Of a DNA stretch of 64,000 nt, positions 44,576 through 57,372 are shown in pieces. The stretch is from NCBI GenBank assembly GCA_003313425.1, contig NHZP01000017.1, forward strand, positions 620,001 through 684,000. Reading direction: 5' to 3'. A program made the position numbers and the translations under genes. Source of the stretch: Pseudopyrenochaeta lycopersici (Eukaryota; Ascomycota; Dothideomycetes; Pleosporales; Pseudopyrenochaetaceae). Every line of letters begins with the position of its first letter. The stretch's first letter is position 1. The notes under the pieces are model-generated. The model was not told where the DNA came from. It saw only the letters and a program-made list of their open reading frames with translations, and searched no databases.

Positions 44576-46362
44576 ATGAGCCAGCTGCAAATGGACCACG
44601 AGCCGCACCATCACCACCACCAGCAAGAACACTTTGATGACCAAAATTCTGGTTGGCACGAGAATGGCGGTTACAATCCGCACCATCAATCCCCAGTGCA
44701 GGATTACAACGGCTTCAGCAGCTATGCACCTCTTCCCATGGAGCCCCTCTACGGCACTGCCATGCACCCACCACACCAGACACACCCAACACCCAGGACT
44801 ACGCATCCGCAGCTACAACCCCTAATAATGCCACAAATGCCACAATGGCCGAGCATGTTGACCAGCCAGTCGACGTATCAACCTCCGCTATTCCCTTCAG
44901 CGCCTGTGCCAATTACGCCGGCATCAGCGACCCCAGTATCGGCAACATCAACTCACTCGCGGACCTCCTCTACACCACGGAAGACCCTCACAGACTCAGA
45001 TCGCAGACGAATGTGCCAGTATCATGAAGAGAACCCCACAGTAAAGCAAACCGAGATTGGAGGTACGCTAGCACCACGTGTTGATCGAGTAAGACTATCT
45101 CGCTAACTCTGTCTCAGCAATGTTCGGTGTGGAGAGAAGGTACCACTGCATAGGTCTTATGTCTCTTGCCGTGCTGACAGCTGTGTAGTACTGTTTCGAA
45201 GGTGTTGCGCCAAAAGGAGAAGTACTTGTACCAGGAAGACGGTAGCCGGTCACCCATCAAAAGGTCCAAAGGCAAATTCCCTGACATTGAGCGCGCGCTT
45301 TCAAATTGGGCAAGGAATCACCAACGGCAAGGTCTACCACTGACAGACGCAATCATTCGAGATAAAGCGCGCTTCTTTGCCCAGACAGTCGGCAACTCAG
45401 AGAGTCATTTGAAGGCGAATAGCACCAGCTGGCTAGAAAAATTCAAGCAGAAGAATCATTTAATGGGAGCAAGATCAAGGAAGGGTTCGATAGCGGAAGA
45501 GTCGGAAGGGACATCGAACCCGCCGTCCAATGTGCAGACGCCTGGAGCTCTCTCGCCTACCTCACCTGGTGGGGCATCGCCCTCAACTGCCACGATAACC
45601 ACCAAAAAGAGTGAAGAGAATCTCAAGACTGAGAGCCCTGAAGGCTTCGATTTTTCGAATCATCGTCGACCTTTCCATTCGCAGAGTAGCACCTCATTAT
45701 CAAGCGTTTTTACAGACACGGCACCATCGTCTTTCTCAGCTGGCCCTACAAGCCCCACTTCACTGTCATCGCCATTTTTCACACCTGACTCAGCGTGCGG
45801 CCCAAGTCCATTCATAGCCAACCGACAGCCTGCTAGCGGACAGCCAGGCAGCAGTAATTTCCAACGCCCACGCAGCCAGACCTTCCCAATGCTCGTGGGT
45901 GTGGAGCAGTACATGTCGCCGCCGGGGTCGTCAGATGCTCTGACACCAAAATACATCAGCAGCGGTACACTTGACTCTCCCATGACAGAATTGCCTGGGT
46001 CCTTGCCTGCGATCGATGAAGCCATGTCCTTGTCACCAACTCAGGTCACTAACTCGATGCAGCCGCCTCCTCTACCAAGCACTACATCAGGACTGATTGA
46101 CGATAAAGGCTCTTCCACTGATTCGTCGCCGATCACACCGTCGCAAGAGGAGGCTGCCCGCGCACTGGAGCTTGTCATGAATTTCTTTCAATCGCAGAAC
46201 GCCGGATTTCTGGTCGAGCCTCAGGAGTACGTTACAATCGGCAAGCTAATGGAGAAGCTCCGAATCAAACGCAGGTCCGAGAGCCTACCATCAGGCGTAC
46301 GACGTGTATCAGAGCCCGACTTCACTACAACCAAGCTCGAAAGTATTGATGTCCTTCACTAG
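44576..46362 (+). CDS. CENP-B-type HTH protein
   Basis: Three exons, 44576-45062, 45118-45139 (22 nt) and 45189-46362, join across introns of 55 and 49 nt into 560 residues. Residues 1-135 are His/Gln/Pro-rich. A Psq-like helix-turn-helix (LTDSDRRRMCQYHEENPTVK, QTEIGAMFGVERSTVSKVLRQ) spans both splice sites. It is followed by a CENP-B/Tc5-type HTH (FPDIERALSNWARNHQRQGL, AIIRDKARFFAQ, STSWLEKFKQKN). There is no DDE endonuclease domain; the C-terminal 300 residues are Ser/Pro-rich and low in structure. It is therefore a host DNA-binding protein derived from a pogo-type transposase rather than a transposon. Its role (centromere, silencing or regulation) is not shown. Confidence 0.85.
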
Positions 46363-49300
46363 CAAATCGACGTGAGCCTTCCGGTGGCATTTGTCAGTCT
46401 TGTGTCTCTTGGCTTGTTACAGCACACAGATAGTCGGGACGCACACGCTGACAACTATTTTCCTTTCGTGAGACGATTCCCCTGAATCGTTTGGGTTTCG
46501 GAGTCAGCAGGATTGCGCAACACTTTTGGATCATGAGAACAGGACAAGGGCACACAGCCAGCATCGCACTGGAGCTGGAATTTGGATTTTTTTTTCGTCA
46601 TGTCGTATTCCCGGCACGCATGCATCAGCATTTTTTTTTAGCATTCTTGTCCCTTCTTTCCCCTTGTTTTGGTTTCACACCCACCCTTCTTTGGACACTC
46701 TACCTTATTCTAGTTCTTACGACGACCCGACTATACCCCCTTTCGAGCGCACACATGATTTGTCTCTTTTCGCATACACAAGAAAAGACTGTAACCGCTC
46801 GCGCGGGCAATTATTTTGTACGCTTGAATTTTTCCACGCTGTTCGCTTCATTTTCATGTTACTATCTTTGTATTCACATTAGTCTGGCCGCCTTATACGT
46901 TTGCAGGTACGGAATTGTCGGGCTGAAACGATATTGTGCCGCTTTCTTCCGCTACCTATCCCCTATATTCTGGGTTACATGTAGTTCCCTGCAGAGACTG
47001 AAAACACAGTCAAAGTGGGTTTTACGAAGCAATTCAGGCTTTTGGTATCAATGCACAACTATCTCTCCGAACTATAATTTCTTTCATTAAAGGCTGCAAG
47101 GCAGGGTTAGGGTGGCTTCGATCGGCAGCAGTCATGTGGCCGTGAAACAGATGGCATTTGCCGCACTCAACGCGGCTGTCGGCATCTTGCACAGCACGAT
47201 TGCTTCAAGTACCTTTGCACACGTACACTCGAATTATGCAAAACGCGAAAATGTCCATAAGTGCAACGTGTCGATCTCACGGCATTGTGCATGTACGCGA
47301 AGCCAATTTTGATCTTGTAGGCTCCAACGTTAGATGTTCGCGTAGAACTCTATCCATACTCGCGACGGAACTGGTGCATGCCCCCGCATCAGTGCAAGCG
47401 ACAGGAAGCTCCTTGCACGTCGACAGATCTTTGTCGTTTGTTGCACATGGCTTCCAAGAACGTATAGCGTGGGAATTAAATCGCTTCCCGAGTCCCCCGG
47501 CGCCGCGTTTCCATGTGCTCGAAGCGTCTTCAGCTGGTGTTGTGGATTGTCCAAGGCTTTCCGCATTTGGCACTTCGTCTCGGAAAGTTCATTGGCAAGG
47601 CACAAACAGCCGCGGAAGTGTGCTTGCGGCGCCCTGGATTATCGCATCATCGATATTGGGAGGCTTCCCGAATACGCGGAGGTTTAAATGCGGTGCTTGC
47701 TTGGATATTGGGCTGGGCATGATACCCTGCGGGGGGTGAGACATTCTCGTTGACTGACATATCCTGACAAGAGCCCGACAGCACGTTGGACGGCGTACAG
47801 CGTCCGACTTTCTTTTCCCGCGTATTTTCGTAGGCCCAAAAAGCAACGTGTGAGCAAATTCGCTGTTCGGCTTCATTTCGGCTATACTTTTTGTGTGGTT
47901 TCGTCGACAAGCAGCGTGTTGCTTTTGGTCACCGGTACGGGCCGTAGCCGTGGCCGAAGTGATGCTTTACTGGCTGTGGGCCGGACCGACGAAGGTGAGC
48001 CAGGCAAGAAGTTAATCCCACTGATGTGCTGCAACACTCATGCAAACAAGCCAGCTTACAAGGCTGATCAGAAGATCTAAAATATCCCAGAATCACGACA
48101 AGCATGACTCTGAAATCTGTTGAGTCCAATTGCGCGCAGAAGATCTGGCACAATATGTTCGATTGGGTTTTTGAGATCTGGACTAGGAGCGCCATGTCGC
48201 ACTCCAGATCGTTGCAGGCACGGAGTGGTTAGAGGAGCGGTCAGCGCGCGTACAGAAATCAAATCAGGTCGCCCAGTTAAAAGGCAAGGTAGGCTTAATT
48301 TGAGTCGCGAGCTGGATTCGGCCCTACCAGGACTTTGAGTCCAAGCCGAACAAGTTAGAGCCCTTAAGTGCGAAGCTAAAATCGTCGACGTACCACTGCC
48401 GAAAGTAAAACTCATAATCTGGCTTAGATCGTCGAAGGCCTGGACTTTTTGATGTGCGGCAGGCTATCTATCCTGTGCATCATTTTGAAGCCTGGCAGGA
48501 CGGGTCGAGCGTCATGCCCCGATTCGACGCCTGGGTTTAGTACAATGTTTTTGGATAGCCTCAGGATTGCTCGATGTGGGCGGTACCTTGCGCTAGCGCC
48601 ACGTGACCTAAATCTCATGCTGTGCAACGCGGTACGGCTGGGACCGTTCGGCTAAGCAGGCTTTCCTTGAGGTGCGACTCGGCTATTAGTAAGTTGTGTG
48701 GAAAGAGTCGTGATAGAAGGGCACCACCATTGTCGCGGCACTTTCTATTTTGGACAAAACCTAGCAACAATAAAGACATGTTTACACCGGAAATGGTGTG
48801 TTTTCGGTGTGTCGACTCATTGCTTGTCACGTGCCAGGTAGGTAGATATTGGATGAACCTTGATAGTAGTGGAGTAGTATGTTCACCTCCGCGTCACATC
48901 AATCTATGCATTGGGCAAGCGTTCACAGCCTTACATGTCCCCTTGTGTAGCCAGTTCACTCGTTGTTGACGGACCCGTCGTCTCTGTCCTCCTTGTCAGA
49001 CGCATGAAACAGTCACTCTAAATATATCGCTCAAACACGGGACCACTGGATCTTGCATGAACGGACGAGAGGAGTTAGCATATGCCGAGTGATATTGCGG
49101 CTCGAAGGTCAGGCGGAGACGTTTGGGCTCCGACAAAGCAGCGTGATGCTGACGTTGATGACGGCAGCTATCTTTCAGAGGCTGGCTGGCAACATACGAT
49201 ATGAACAAGGGAATTTATAATCATTTCCTCATAGCAACTTTCTCGCCGAGCATTGATAGCGATATGAGGCCAACAATGCTACACGAATCGACAAAAGTTT

Positions 49301-51393
49301 GAGTCATGCTGTAACCTGGTTCATCGCCTGATTTCTAAGGCCCGGAGCATCCCCATAAAGTATCTGGAAATGCAAATTCTTATGTCATGAGCACCTCACT
49401 CTTGTATGCTTTGCACTTCCAAGTCAGGATCTCCACTACCCGCAGAGCCGATGCCCATCATTTACGTCTTTGAACTTTGGGTCCCAACGTAGATTTTGAT
49501 GCCCATGTCAGCCCCTGAACATCACTTGGATGACGAATGAGCATGGAAGGTCCTTGATCGGCGTATGTGGCACTCAAGGTTCTTGGGACCATGAGAAGTC
49601 CAGCTAGGTTCATGACTATTCAGGTGGGCCCTGTGTGGTTCGCAACGTCTTGTAGCGTCAGATAGAACAGATCATAAGAAATGTTTCTGGGATCATGACT
49701 CTCTGGTACTTTTTCAGCATGCTTCGCGTCGAGTAGACAGTGGGGCCCTCAGGGAACGCAGGCAAAGGATTAAGGTTTCAACGGCTATCCCAGGCATCGA
49801 GTCAAAACCCTGACGGAACCAACGGTGACATTTCTGAAAGCGGCCAACAGTAGGCATAAGCGGTGACCTGCTCTACGCACGCGCCTCCAACGCGCGCGGT
49901 ATTCGATAGGCCCTCGAAGGATAAAAGTTTCGAGACGACCGATAACGACTGCGCCGCAAGCAGGCTGACAGCCGCGTTCCGTCCCGCAACATGCTGCCCA
50001 ACCGAAGGTGGAACCTTGAAACAACCTTAGCCGCAGGAGGTAATCAGGTACCTGTAATTAAGTACCTTGCCTTCACGTCTTGAGATAGACAGATATGAGG
50101 AGTGGCGTGCGGGGTAATATTTCCAGTTTTTAAACTTTCGAACACACCATCGCTTCTGCTAGACTGAACTTTTGAAACCCAGGTGCTCTGCAACCGAAGG
50201 CCGTAAGGCTTGAGCATAGCTATAATTACTTTGGACCTGAAACATGCGCGCGCAGCAGTCAAGAACGAGCGAGTAGCTCCCCCACGTCCACACTCAACGT
50301 CAATGTGCAGCGTGACCTTGAACCAGATTTCAGACATTGGGGTCAGGCACTTGTTTCATGGTGGGCCTTTGATGCTGAAAGCAGGGGACAGTCAATAGTC
50401 GAATACACTAAAATCAGGGACGCTACTTTGGATAAAATGAAGGTAAATTCAACGTCGTCTGCGTTGCTCCTTCGAACATTGCTCTGTGCAGCGGGAGCAG
50501 CCTCGCAAGGTAGACCACGCCATGGTAACGGAGATGCGCACCGTGGCCGGCTCGTATTCGAGTAATCTTGCCCACTTGTAAGCTGTCGTTGTTGAACTGC
50601 GCTGCTTAATCCCAATGTCGCGAAGTTGGTGTGACCGGGTGTTCGCGCTCCAGTCCCGCGAAATGTCGACTTTACACGGACCGTCGCGCTCCCCGACACC
50701 TTGACATGCAGGATGTCAAAGCTCCTCTTACGCACATGAGCTCGACAAGTGTCTTCCTTGCTACACCGCCAGTCGTTTCTATGCCCAGCATCTGACACCA
50801 TCCACACCATCCACGAAGACTGCAACCCAAAAATGGATAGTCTTACGGTGGCTTGATTGCGAGCTATGCTGCGGGGTACTTCGCATTGCTTTTTCGTGAT
50901 ATTGTCTCCGGCGCTTCCTCGAATAGTCAGGTGCTCGACGCGGCATGCACTGCGGGCAGTCTGGAATGCCATGTGCCTCAACAATTTTCGCAGGCGAATT
51001 TTTTTGATTGGTCGGAAACCCCTCTTTTCGGGACCAGCGGTGTACCCGTTCCCCAGCACCGACTGATCAGATGCGAGATGAGCTGGTAATACATGAGCGT
51101 ACATGATGTAGCTGCGCAACCTAGGCTTCCGGAGGGTGTGCAGTATGACGAGTACAATCTCGAGTGCGAACAGAGATTTTAAAGTTTGAGTCACGATTGT
51201 CGGAACACGGCTTTTAATGGGAATTACGGGATTCATCATTGCGCAAAGATATGCTAGGCATATTCACGCATCTGGCGGTGAAAGCTTTGTCGTTGGCATG
51301 TGCAAAGCTGGTGACCCTAGCACACCGGGAAACCCATGGCATTGCAAGATATTGCACCTTGGGTGTACTGCGCAACAAATATCAGAGATTGCA
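46363..51393. other. 5-kb gene-poor stretch
   Basis: No supported gene. Frames at 46491-47090 (plus) follow the CENP-B-type gene and are probably 3' UTR. A 298-codon minus frame at 51239-50343 starts with ATG but has no domain. I saw no terminal inverted repeats, transposase or tandem repeat by eye. Confidence 0.4.
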
Positions 51394-54203
51394 TCAGCCA
51401 GAGCGCTCTTCCAGCAGGTCTTGTACTCCTCGCTCTCCCAATTCCGGAACTAGGCGAAGAACGATCAATTCCAGGAGCTGAAAGATCAGATGCTTGTTTA
51501 AATATGCATCATCAAGACAGCTTAAGATTTCTTCGATTTGCTGAAGCTGTATATTACGTGAGTGGCTAGCGAAGAAAGCCGCTGCTACTCTCGGTGATAA
51601 TAGATTCAGAAGCGAAGCTGCACAACCACGTTTGATAGCCTTAGCTTCTTCAAAGGATGGTATCTGGCGTGGGGGCCCAAGAGCGTTATTCGGAAAAAGT
51701 GTTGCGCGGAGCGTACGAAGCACTATTGGAAGAAAAGCGGGGTTCACGATGCGCTTATGGATGGTGTGAGAGAAGAACCTGGAGCATTGATTGATTAGCA
51801 ACGAGAGCATCATAACAGTCACAGAGGCTGTGATTGGTGCGATAGAGGATTAATGTTGACGTGCACTTCAGTTAGTAGATGCAGTCCGCGGGAGGGTGGT
51901 CGAAAGCCGCGGAAACTAATTCCCAGTCAAGAGGGTAGAGAGAACCCGGTCCACGAAGTGAGGCGTATGCCCATGTCAAGCGAGATTGACTGGCCACATG
52001 AACGCGTTGCAAATGTGGACGCTAGCTCTGGCTATCGCGGTATCGAAGAAGCCGGGTTTTGCTTGGATTATCGGCCCATTTTTGTGCGATAATCGAATAG
52101 GACAGCGAAGCCGGACCTGTAAGAGTGCATGGTAGATGTGATCCTTCGGGAAATGATGATAATCAGCAGCGATATCGCAATCGCTCCGCGAGTGAACGGT
52201 CGCAGAATGAGGCGCAATAGCCTGGCAGCCGAAGCAACCTGGAAGCATGGCCAATGTGGTGCCTGTACATAAGGGGCGGCCAGTCCCGAGCTAGACGGAC
52301 GGAGTGGGCAGATCAACCGGCGCGTAAGCGGCCCATCCGCAGTGCCTAAGATCACGAACGTACGGCTCAGGGTACGATAATCATCTTGCAACCCTTGCAA
52401 CACATTGTGTCGTATGGCGTCCTGAGAATGACGAGATGCGCTGCAACAGTGTTCCGATTAGGAGCAAGCATCGTGATGCAATGCTTGACGGTCTTGAAGG
52501 GAGGGATTTCCATGCCAAGCCATTCGTCCGAAACGCATCGAGTTGCCGCCCGGAACGGGTGCTGGGGCTTGCATGAGAGAATGCGCCACGACCAGGATGA
52601 CGAATTGTGTGAGCGTGCGGGCCGTCGCATTCGCTGAAGCGAGGTCAAGTGACTGAAATCGTATGCGGGGCCATCTCATCTTGTGTTGCGCCCGTACCAG
52701 GGCGTTCAAGTCGCCAACCAACCAGGGGAAGGAAGAGGGAAGGAAAGAGCATTCGTAACTTACCTGTCCAATACACCGTCCGTCTCACCCACCCTACCTG
52801 GGCCGACCAACGCTCCTCTATGGAACATTGAGATGAAGCCTAACAGCCAAGGCATGCGGACGTCTAATTCAGTAAGTTGCGCGACACAGCTCCACAACTT
52901 CATGCTCACTATAGGCCGTTTTGATCCTAATGAGCGCCTGGAGGCCGGGGCACCCGCTTGCGGTATTTGCGATTGGCCTGCAGCTTCGACAGGTGACTGT
53001 TCGCTGATTACCGATCTCAAGGGCAAAGCAGACGACGTTGCAAAGCTCAAGATGACCGCGCGCGCCGCTGTACACGCGAAAAATGCGTATTGGATGACGG
53101 CCCAGAAGAACCCTGAGATGGATACGGGCGCCGCAGCATGACGGCGTTGAAGTGGCTGCGATGGCCCAAGTTGTTCACCTGTCGATGAGGTTAACAGCCC
53201 GAAGCGCTCCAGACGAGCTAACGGCTGCTCTGGAACGGCAGCTTCTGATTGGAAATCCTTCTCTTTCGTGCTATCGGTCTGTAGAACCTCAGCTATTCTC
53301 GTGATACCCTCCCACAGCAACCAACCCTCGCAGGCCTTCCCACTAATGCCATTTCCAAGGATCATCTCGGCAAATATCTCTGCCACTAGGGCGCGAAGAC
53401 ACCCATTTTCCAAATCTTCGGTTGGGAGCAGTACAGCCAATACTCCTTGGACGAGTAGCTGGCGCCACGCCGACTCGTTTTCCCGCTGCTCAACAATCGT
53501 CGACGGCACAAGATCGGTCGGGACTGGAGAGAGAGCAGGGTGCGGGTGGAGTGTATGATAGACCAGACGAGGGTCTGAAACTAGTGAATTGGGCGAGGTG
53601 GCTTGGTACTTCGCCAGGCGGAAGGCTTTCAAATGTGCAATTAGACGAACTTCATGCGACAGTCCAGGATCGGAACAACCTACAGCTCAGGTGGGCTTCA
53701 AGTAGCTCAGGGATCTCATCCAACAATAGCGCTTCCAAATCGACTTTCCGGAGGCGCTGCTCGAGAGCTCGCGTGCAGTGGGCGATGATCTGGATCACTT
53801 CATTGACGAAGACATGATCAGGGGTGATTTTTGAGTACCATGTCTGTACAAACTCCTTAATGATCACTGAAATAATGCCGTACAGCTGGAGATCAACTTC
53901 ATTTGAGCTAGTTAGTGGTGGCAGCACTTCTTCAATGGGGCGCGGAGTAGTGCGTCCCTTCTCGCCGTTTCCAAGGAGTACATTGTGAGAGCAAAGGATG
54001 CGTCGAATGAAAGCTGCAGTCGCTTTGTCGGAAGTAATATCGAGCTGCGGTTTCTGTGCCTCGGTCGGGCGTGGTGCACCAGTTGCACGGGGGTGATTTG
54101 GCAGGTTACTCCCGATGGTTCCTAGAGTAGACGATGTTGAGGCCTGATGGCTTGGTGACTGCAATTGGGGGATATCGGAATCCCAGTGCGTGCTCTCTGT
54201 CAT
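51394..54203 (-). CDS. PXA-domain protein (sorting-nexin-like)
   Basis: Three minus-strand exons, 54203-53684, 53625-52764 and 51778-51394, join across introns of 58 and 985 nt into 588 residues. The N-terminal 80 residues are disordered. The PXA domain follows (AAFIRRILCSHNVLLG, LYGIISVIIKEFVQTWYSKI, FVNEVIQIIAHCTRALEQRL, VYHTLHPHPAL, LAVLLPTEDLENGCLRALVAEIFAEMIL). PXA domains occur in fungal PX-associated proteins and Snx13/Mdm1-type proteins acting at endosomes, ER or vacuole. The C-terminal exon (HKRIVNPAFLPIVLRTLRATLFPNN, ending LLELIVLRLVPELGERGVQDLL) resembles the nexin C-terminal region. The long intron is supported because VLDR|FFSHTI is restored across it with phase kept and a CTAAT branch point. 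Confidence 0.8.
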
Positions 54204-54465
54204 TGCAGACTAATGCTCATCGTCACCTATCCTGGAAACTATTTATCTCGGCACGTGACAGCGCGCTGCAAAGCGCGGGTGTCGATGAAGGTGGCTGATG
54301 GGAAACTGGTGCGAAGGTGAGAGCGATGACGAAAGTCAAAGCGGAGGCTCGACTTGCCGGCGGGGTCTTGGCGCGTCCTTTCTTCGTTCATTGCATGCGC
54401 TTACACCACCCAGCAACTATCAACCCACAAACTTTACTGGGTACCTTCCCATCTGACTCAGTAAA

Positions 54466-54996
54466 ATGACTGCTGCTAGCTCTGATTGTACGCAGCCCTT
54501 CTGGTGTATCTAAACTATCCTAACATTACGCGCAGCAGTGATAAGCACGGTTGAAACGCAACTGAAAGACATCGTGCAGAATCTCTACAATCTCATTGTG
54601 CAGTCGTTTGACCACCATGGCAGCAAAACACAAGATGCTATGAAGCGCGAAATGTAGGCATATTGCAACAGAGAGAATTATTGTGGGTCAGGCTAACACT
54701 ATTGCAGCCAGGTGCTCATTCAGAATCTGGTAAAATTGTCACGAACGGCACCTTCAGTACATATCGACATACCGCCCGAAGTAACGACTTATGTGGAGAA
54801 CTCTAGGAATCCTGACATCTTCACTCGCGAGTTTGTCGAGACTGTACAGCGAATGAACCAAATGTTGAACGGCCGCGTTGATGCGTATCGGATGCTGCAA
54901 GAGCAGCTCGCGTGGCAGCTCTCATCCGTCATTCCTGAGATGAAGGATGATATTGCCTCAGTGGTTGAAGCTACTGGCGGCAAGGTACCAGCCTGA
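54466..54996 (+). CDS. MED10: Mediator complex subunit 10 (Med10/Nut2)
   Basis: Three exons, 54466-54487, 54536-54653 and 54708-54996, join across introns of 48 and 54 nt into 142 residues. Med10 is a middle-module subunit of the RNA polymerase II Mediator. The family sequence runs through VETQLKDIVQNLYNLIVQSF, HHGSKTQDAMKRE|IQVLIQNL, APSVHIDIPPEVTTYVENSR, NPDIFTREFVETVQRMNQML and ends EATGGKVPA. Exon 1 encodes only MTAASSD plus one base. The acceptor of intron 1 is a CAGCAG tandem, so use of the second AG (exon from 54539) would drop one residue without changing the frame. It is divergent from the PXA gene with a 262-bp shared upstream region. Confidence 0.93.
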
Positions 54997-57372
54997 ACAA
55001 TCTAGTTCGGCTCTCTTGGGAAGGAAACAGAAATTGCCTCCTTGGACGATGCTGCCAAAGCTTCAAATCAATTCAGCCTACCGCTATTCACTCCACATGC
55101 TACTACCTACCAAGGTCAGCAGTATTTTTTTGAAGAGGCCGCATCAGCCCATACATGCCGCTAGCGTTGCCGGTGATGCCTGACAATTCCTTAGGCTTCA
55201 AACAGAAGTCAACCCAGGACTTAGACGATATGCGTCCATGAGTCTTCGCATGTTGAGAAAGCAGCGAATGGCACTACTGCAAGGAGCTATGAGCGACATC
55301 AATCGGACATTTATTTAGCCAGGCCATCCTAGGCTTGGTTTGAAGTTTTCGACAGGGATTGAGTTTATTCAGCACTTTACTACTTCTGAAAATTCCTTGC
55401 TCTGTTAATCTCGATAGCGGGAAGACTAAATCGTTCTTGTTTCAATATTTATCGATAGCATGTCTCTCATAATTGCCCAGACCGGTCTTTTCCAACCTTC
55501 TTCTGCCGCTATCTCCGGATTCGGAAGCTTGTCGCCGTTCTGCGACATTGTCATTTCTTTGCATACGATACTTCTATCCGACCATAGTACACATGCGCAA
55601 GTACCTTTCTGACGCTATTCCTACTTCTGCAGGTTCCATAACAGCTTGGGAAACGTGATATGCATGCTGAACCTTACCCAGAAATCACCACCTCGGAACC
55701 CAAGGCAAACTTTCCGAGAAGCTGTCGGCATGGGCCATGAATCACAAGATCTCTATCCCCTGCTTGCTCTGTCCCTGAAAAAGACCCGGAAATACTTCGG
55801 CACCTCCAATACCGTGATGCTTAGCGGCCCTACGATCTCAAAGCTGGCCGGATTGACGGGCCAGAGCGCTTTGCCAGGGCAATCCAGGTTTATACTCTTC
55901 CCTGTCACGTCTCCAAAAAATGCTCTAAAGTGCGGGGAATTATATACGAACGCCTGATCTTCTCGCCTACGATGGATGATGTCCAACAGGAGAGACTCAA
56001 AATCGCTTACCCTTGACTGCGTGAGGCATACACTGCGCAAGTTCATGAGCCTCGCCTCAACCCGGCACACATATGATTCACTGTCACCAAGCAATAGGGG
56101 TCGTCGCACCACTCCAACAACATGAATGATCGTCACAAAGTTGGCACCACAACCTTAATTCGGCCTAGGTCTACAAAGCCTTGCCCCGCAGCACCATGTA
56201 AATGAGGCAGCGCAAGCCTTGTGTCCGACCCTTTAGCTCAAATCGAGAGATGGATTCTTTGACAATATACATTTGACCAATTGTTCTGTCGCCCCTGCGA
56301 CAGATTTCAGATGGTGGCCATTGCCTACGACTAGTTTTCTGTGACAATATCGAACTCCCAAGCAAGAATATGATTTTAGACAATTAAATACTCGCCAAAG
56401 CATTTCACGGTTGCCAATCGACTACATCTTATCTATGGGCATCCGGGATAGGAGGAATATACGATTGCCGGGTTGAAAATGTACGTCATGAATCAACCTG
56501 CGGAGCTACTTCCTAACTGAGCAGCAGTCCATGAACGCAGCCATCCTTTCACATGGCTTAGAACCTTGTGACTGGGCTTTCTTGTTCGAGCTTTAAAGCT
56601 TCTAATCAACACGTGTGTCTTTGTGACCTTCCGGTTCTGCGCAGTTACTTCGGCTCGCATTCTTTCCTCACGTTTAGTGTCGCTCTAAAAGAAGCAGTCC
56701 TGTATTCACCTTTCGCGCGGATTCATCTCTTTTTTTTTGGGTTCAGGACAGTATATCATCCGTAAGTATTCAGTATAGACATTATAGGGTCATTTCAATG
56801 GACACGCTTGTCAACCCGTCCTGTATTGAAATTCTCGTGGGCTGCTGAATCACCATATATGTTGTGGGACCTTTCTGACTGAAAGTTCAAACTGGATTCG
56901 TTCTTCATAGTGTTTAGAACGTTAAAACTACCAACCTTACAATATATGATACTTTTCGAGCTAGTCAATGTATCTATCTCATCGTCTGCAGTTGTCCATT
57001 CGCACGCACTGCTATACGTAGTCTTCAATGTCGAAATGTAACGCCTTTGCTCCTACTTTTATCATTTTATTTCACGCTAGATTCGAAGCCATTCACTCTC
57101 AGACATGTAAGGGGCATACTCTTATCTTCACTACTGTGATACCATTATATACACACAATGCCTACGAAACCCAACCTTCACTATGTGAATTTCTTGGATG
57201 TATCTATTTCATTCCTTCCAATCCTACTCCCTTTCCCTGCACTTTCGTACCAGAATTCCCAAACTCAACTTCATTTCCACTAGACACTATACCAGCATCA
57301 GCCTTAGACAGCGAATCAAGAAGGGGCTGAGTGTACAGTTTTATTGTGTAGCGACTGTAAATCACACTTGTT
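54997..57372. other. 2.4-kb gene-poor stretch
   Basis: No supported gene. AT-rich toward the right. Short frames on both strands have no domains. Confidence 0.45.

Noticed and set aside
44576..46362. CENP-B-type HTH gene as an active pogo/Tc1-type transposon
   Set aside because: No DDE catalytic region follows the HTH modules, the gene has introns at HTH codons, and no flanking inverted repeats were seen.
46491..47090. 199-codon plus-strand frame with hydrophobic runs after the CENP-B-type gene
   Set aside because: It lies in T-rich probable 3' UTR; the Phe/Leu runs come from T-rich DNA and no start or family is supported.
47100..47120. Telomere-like TTAGGG
   Set aside because: Only a single copy, not a tandem array.
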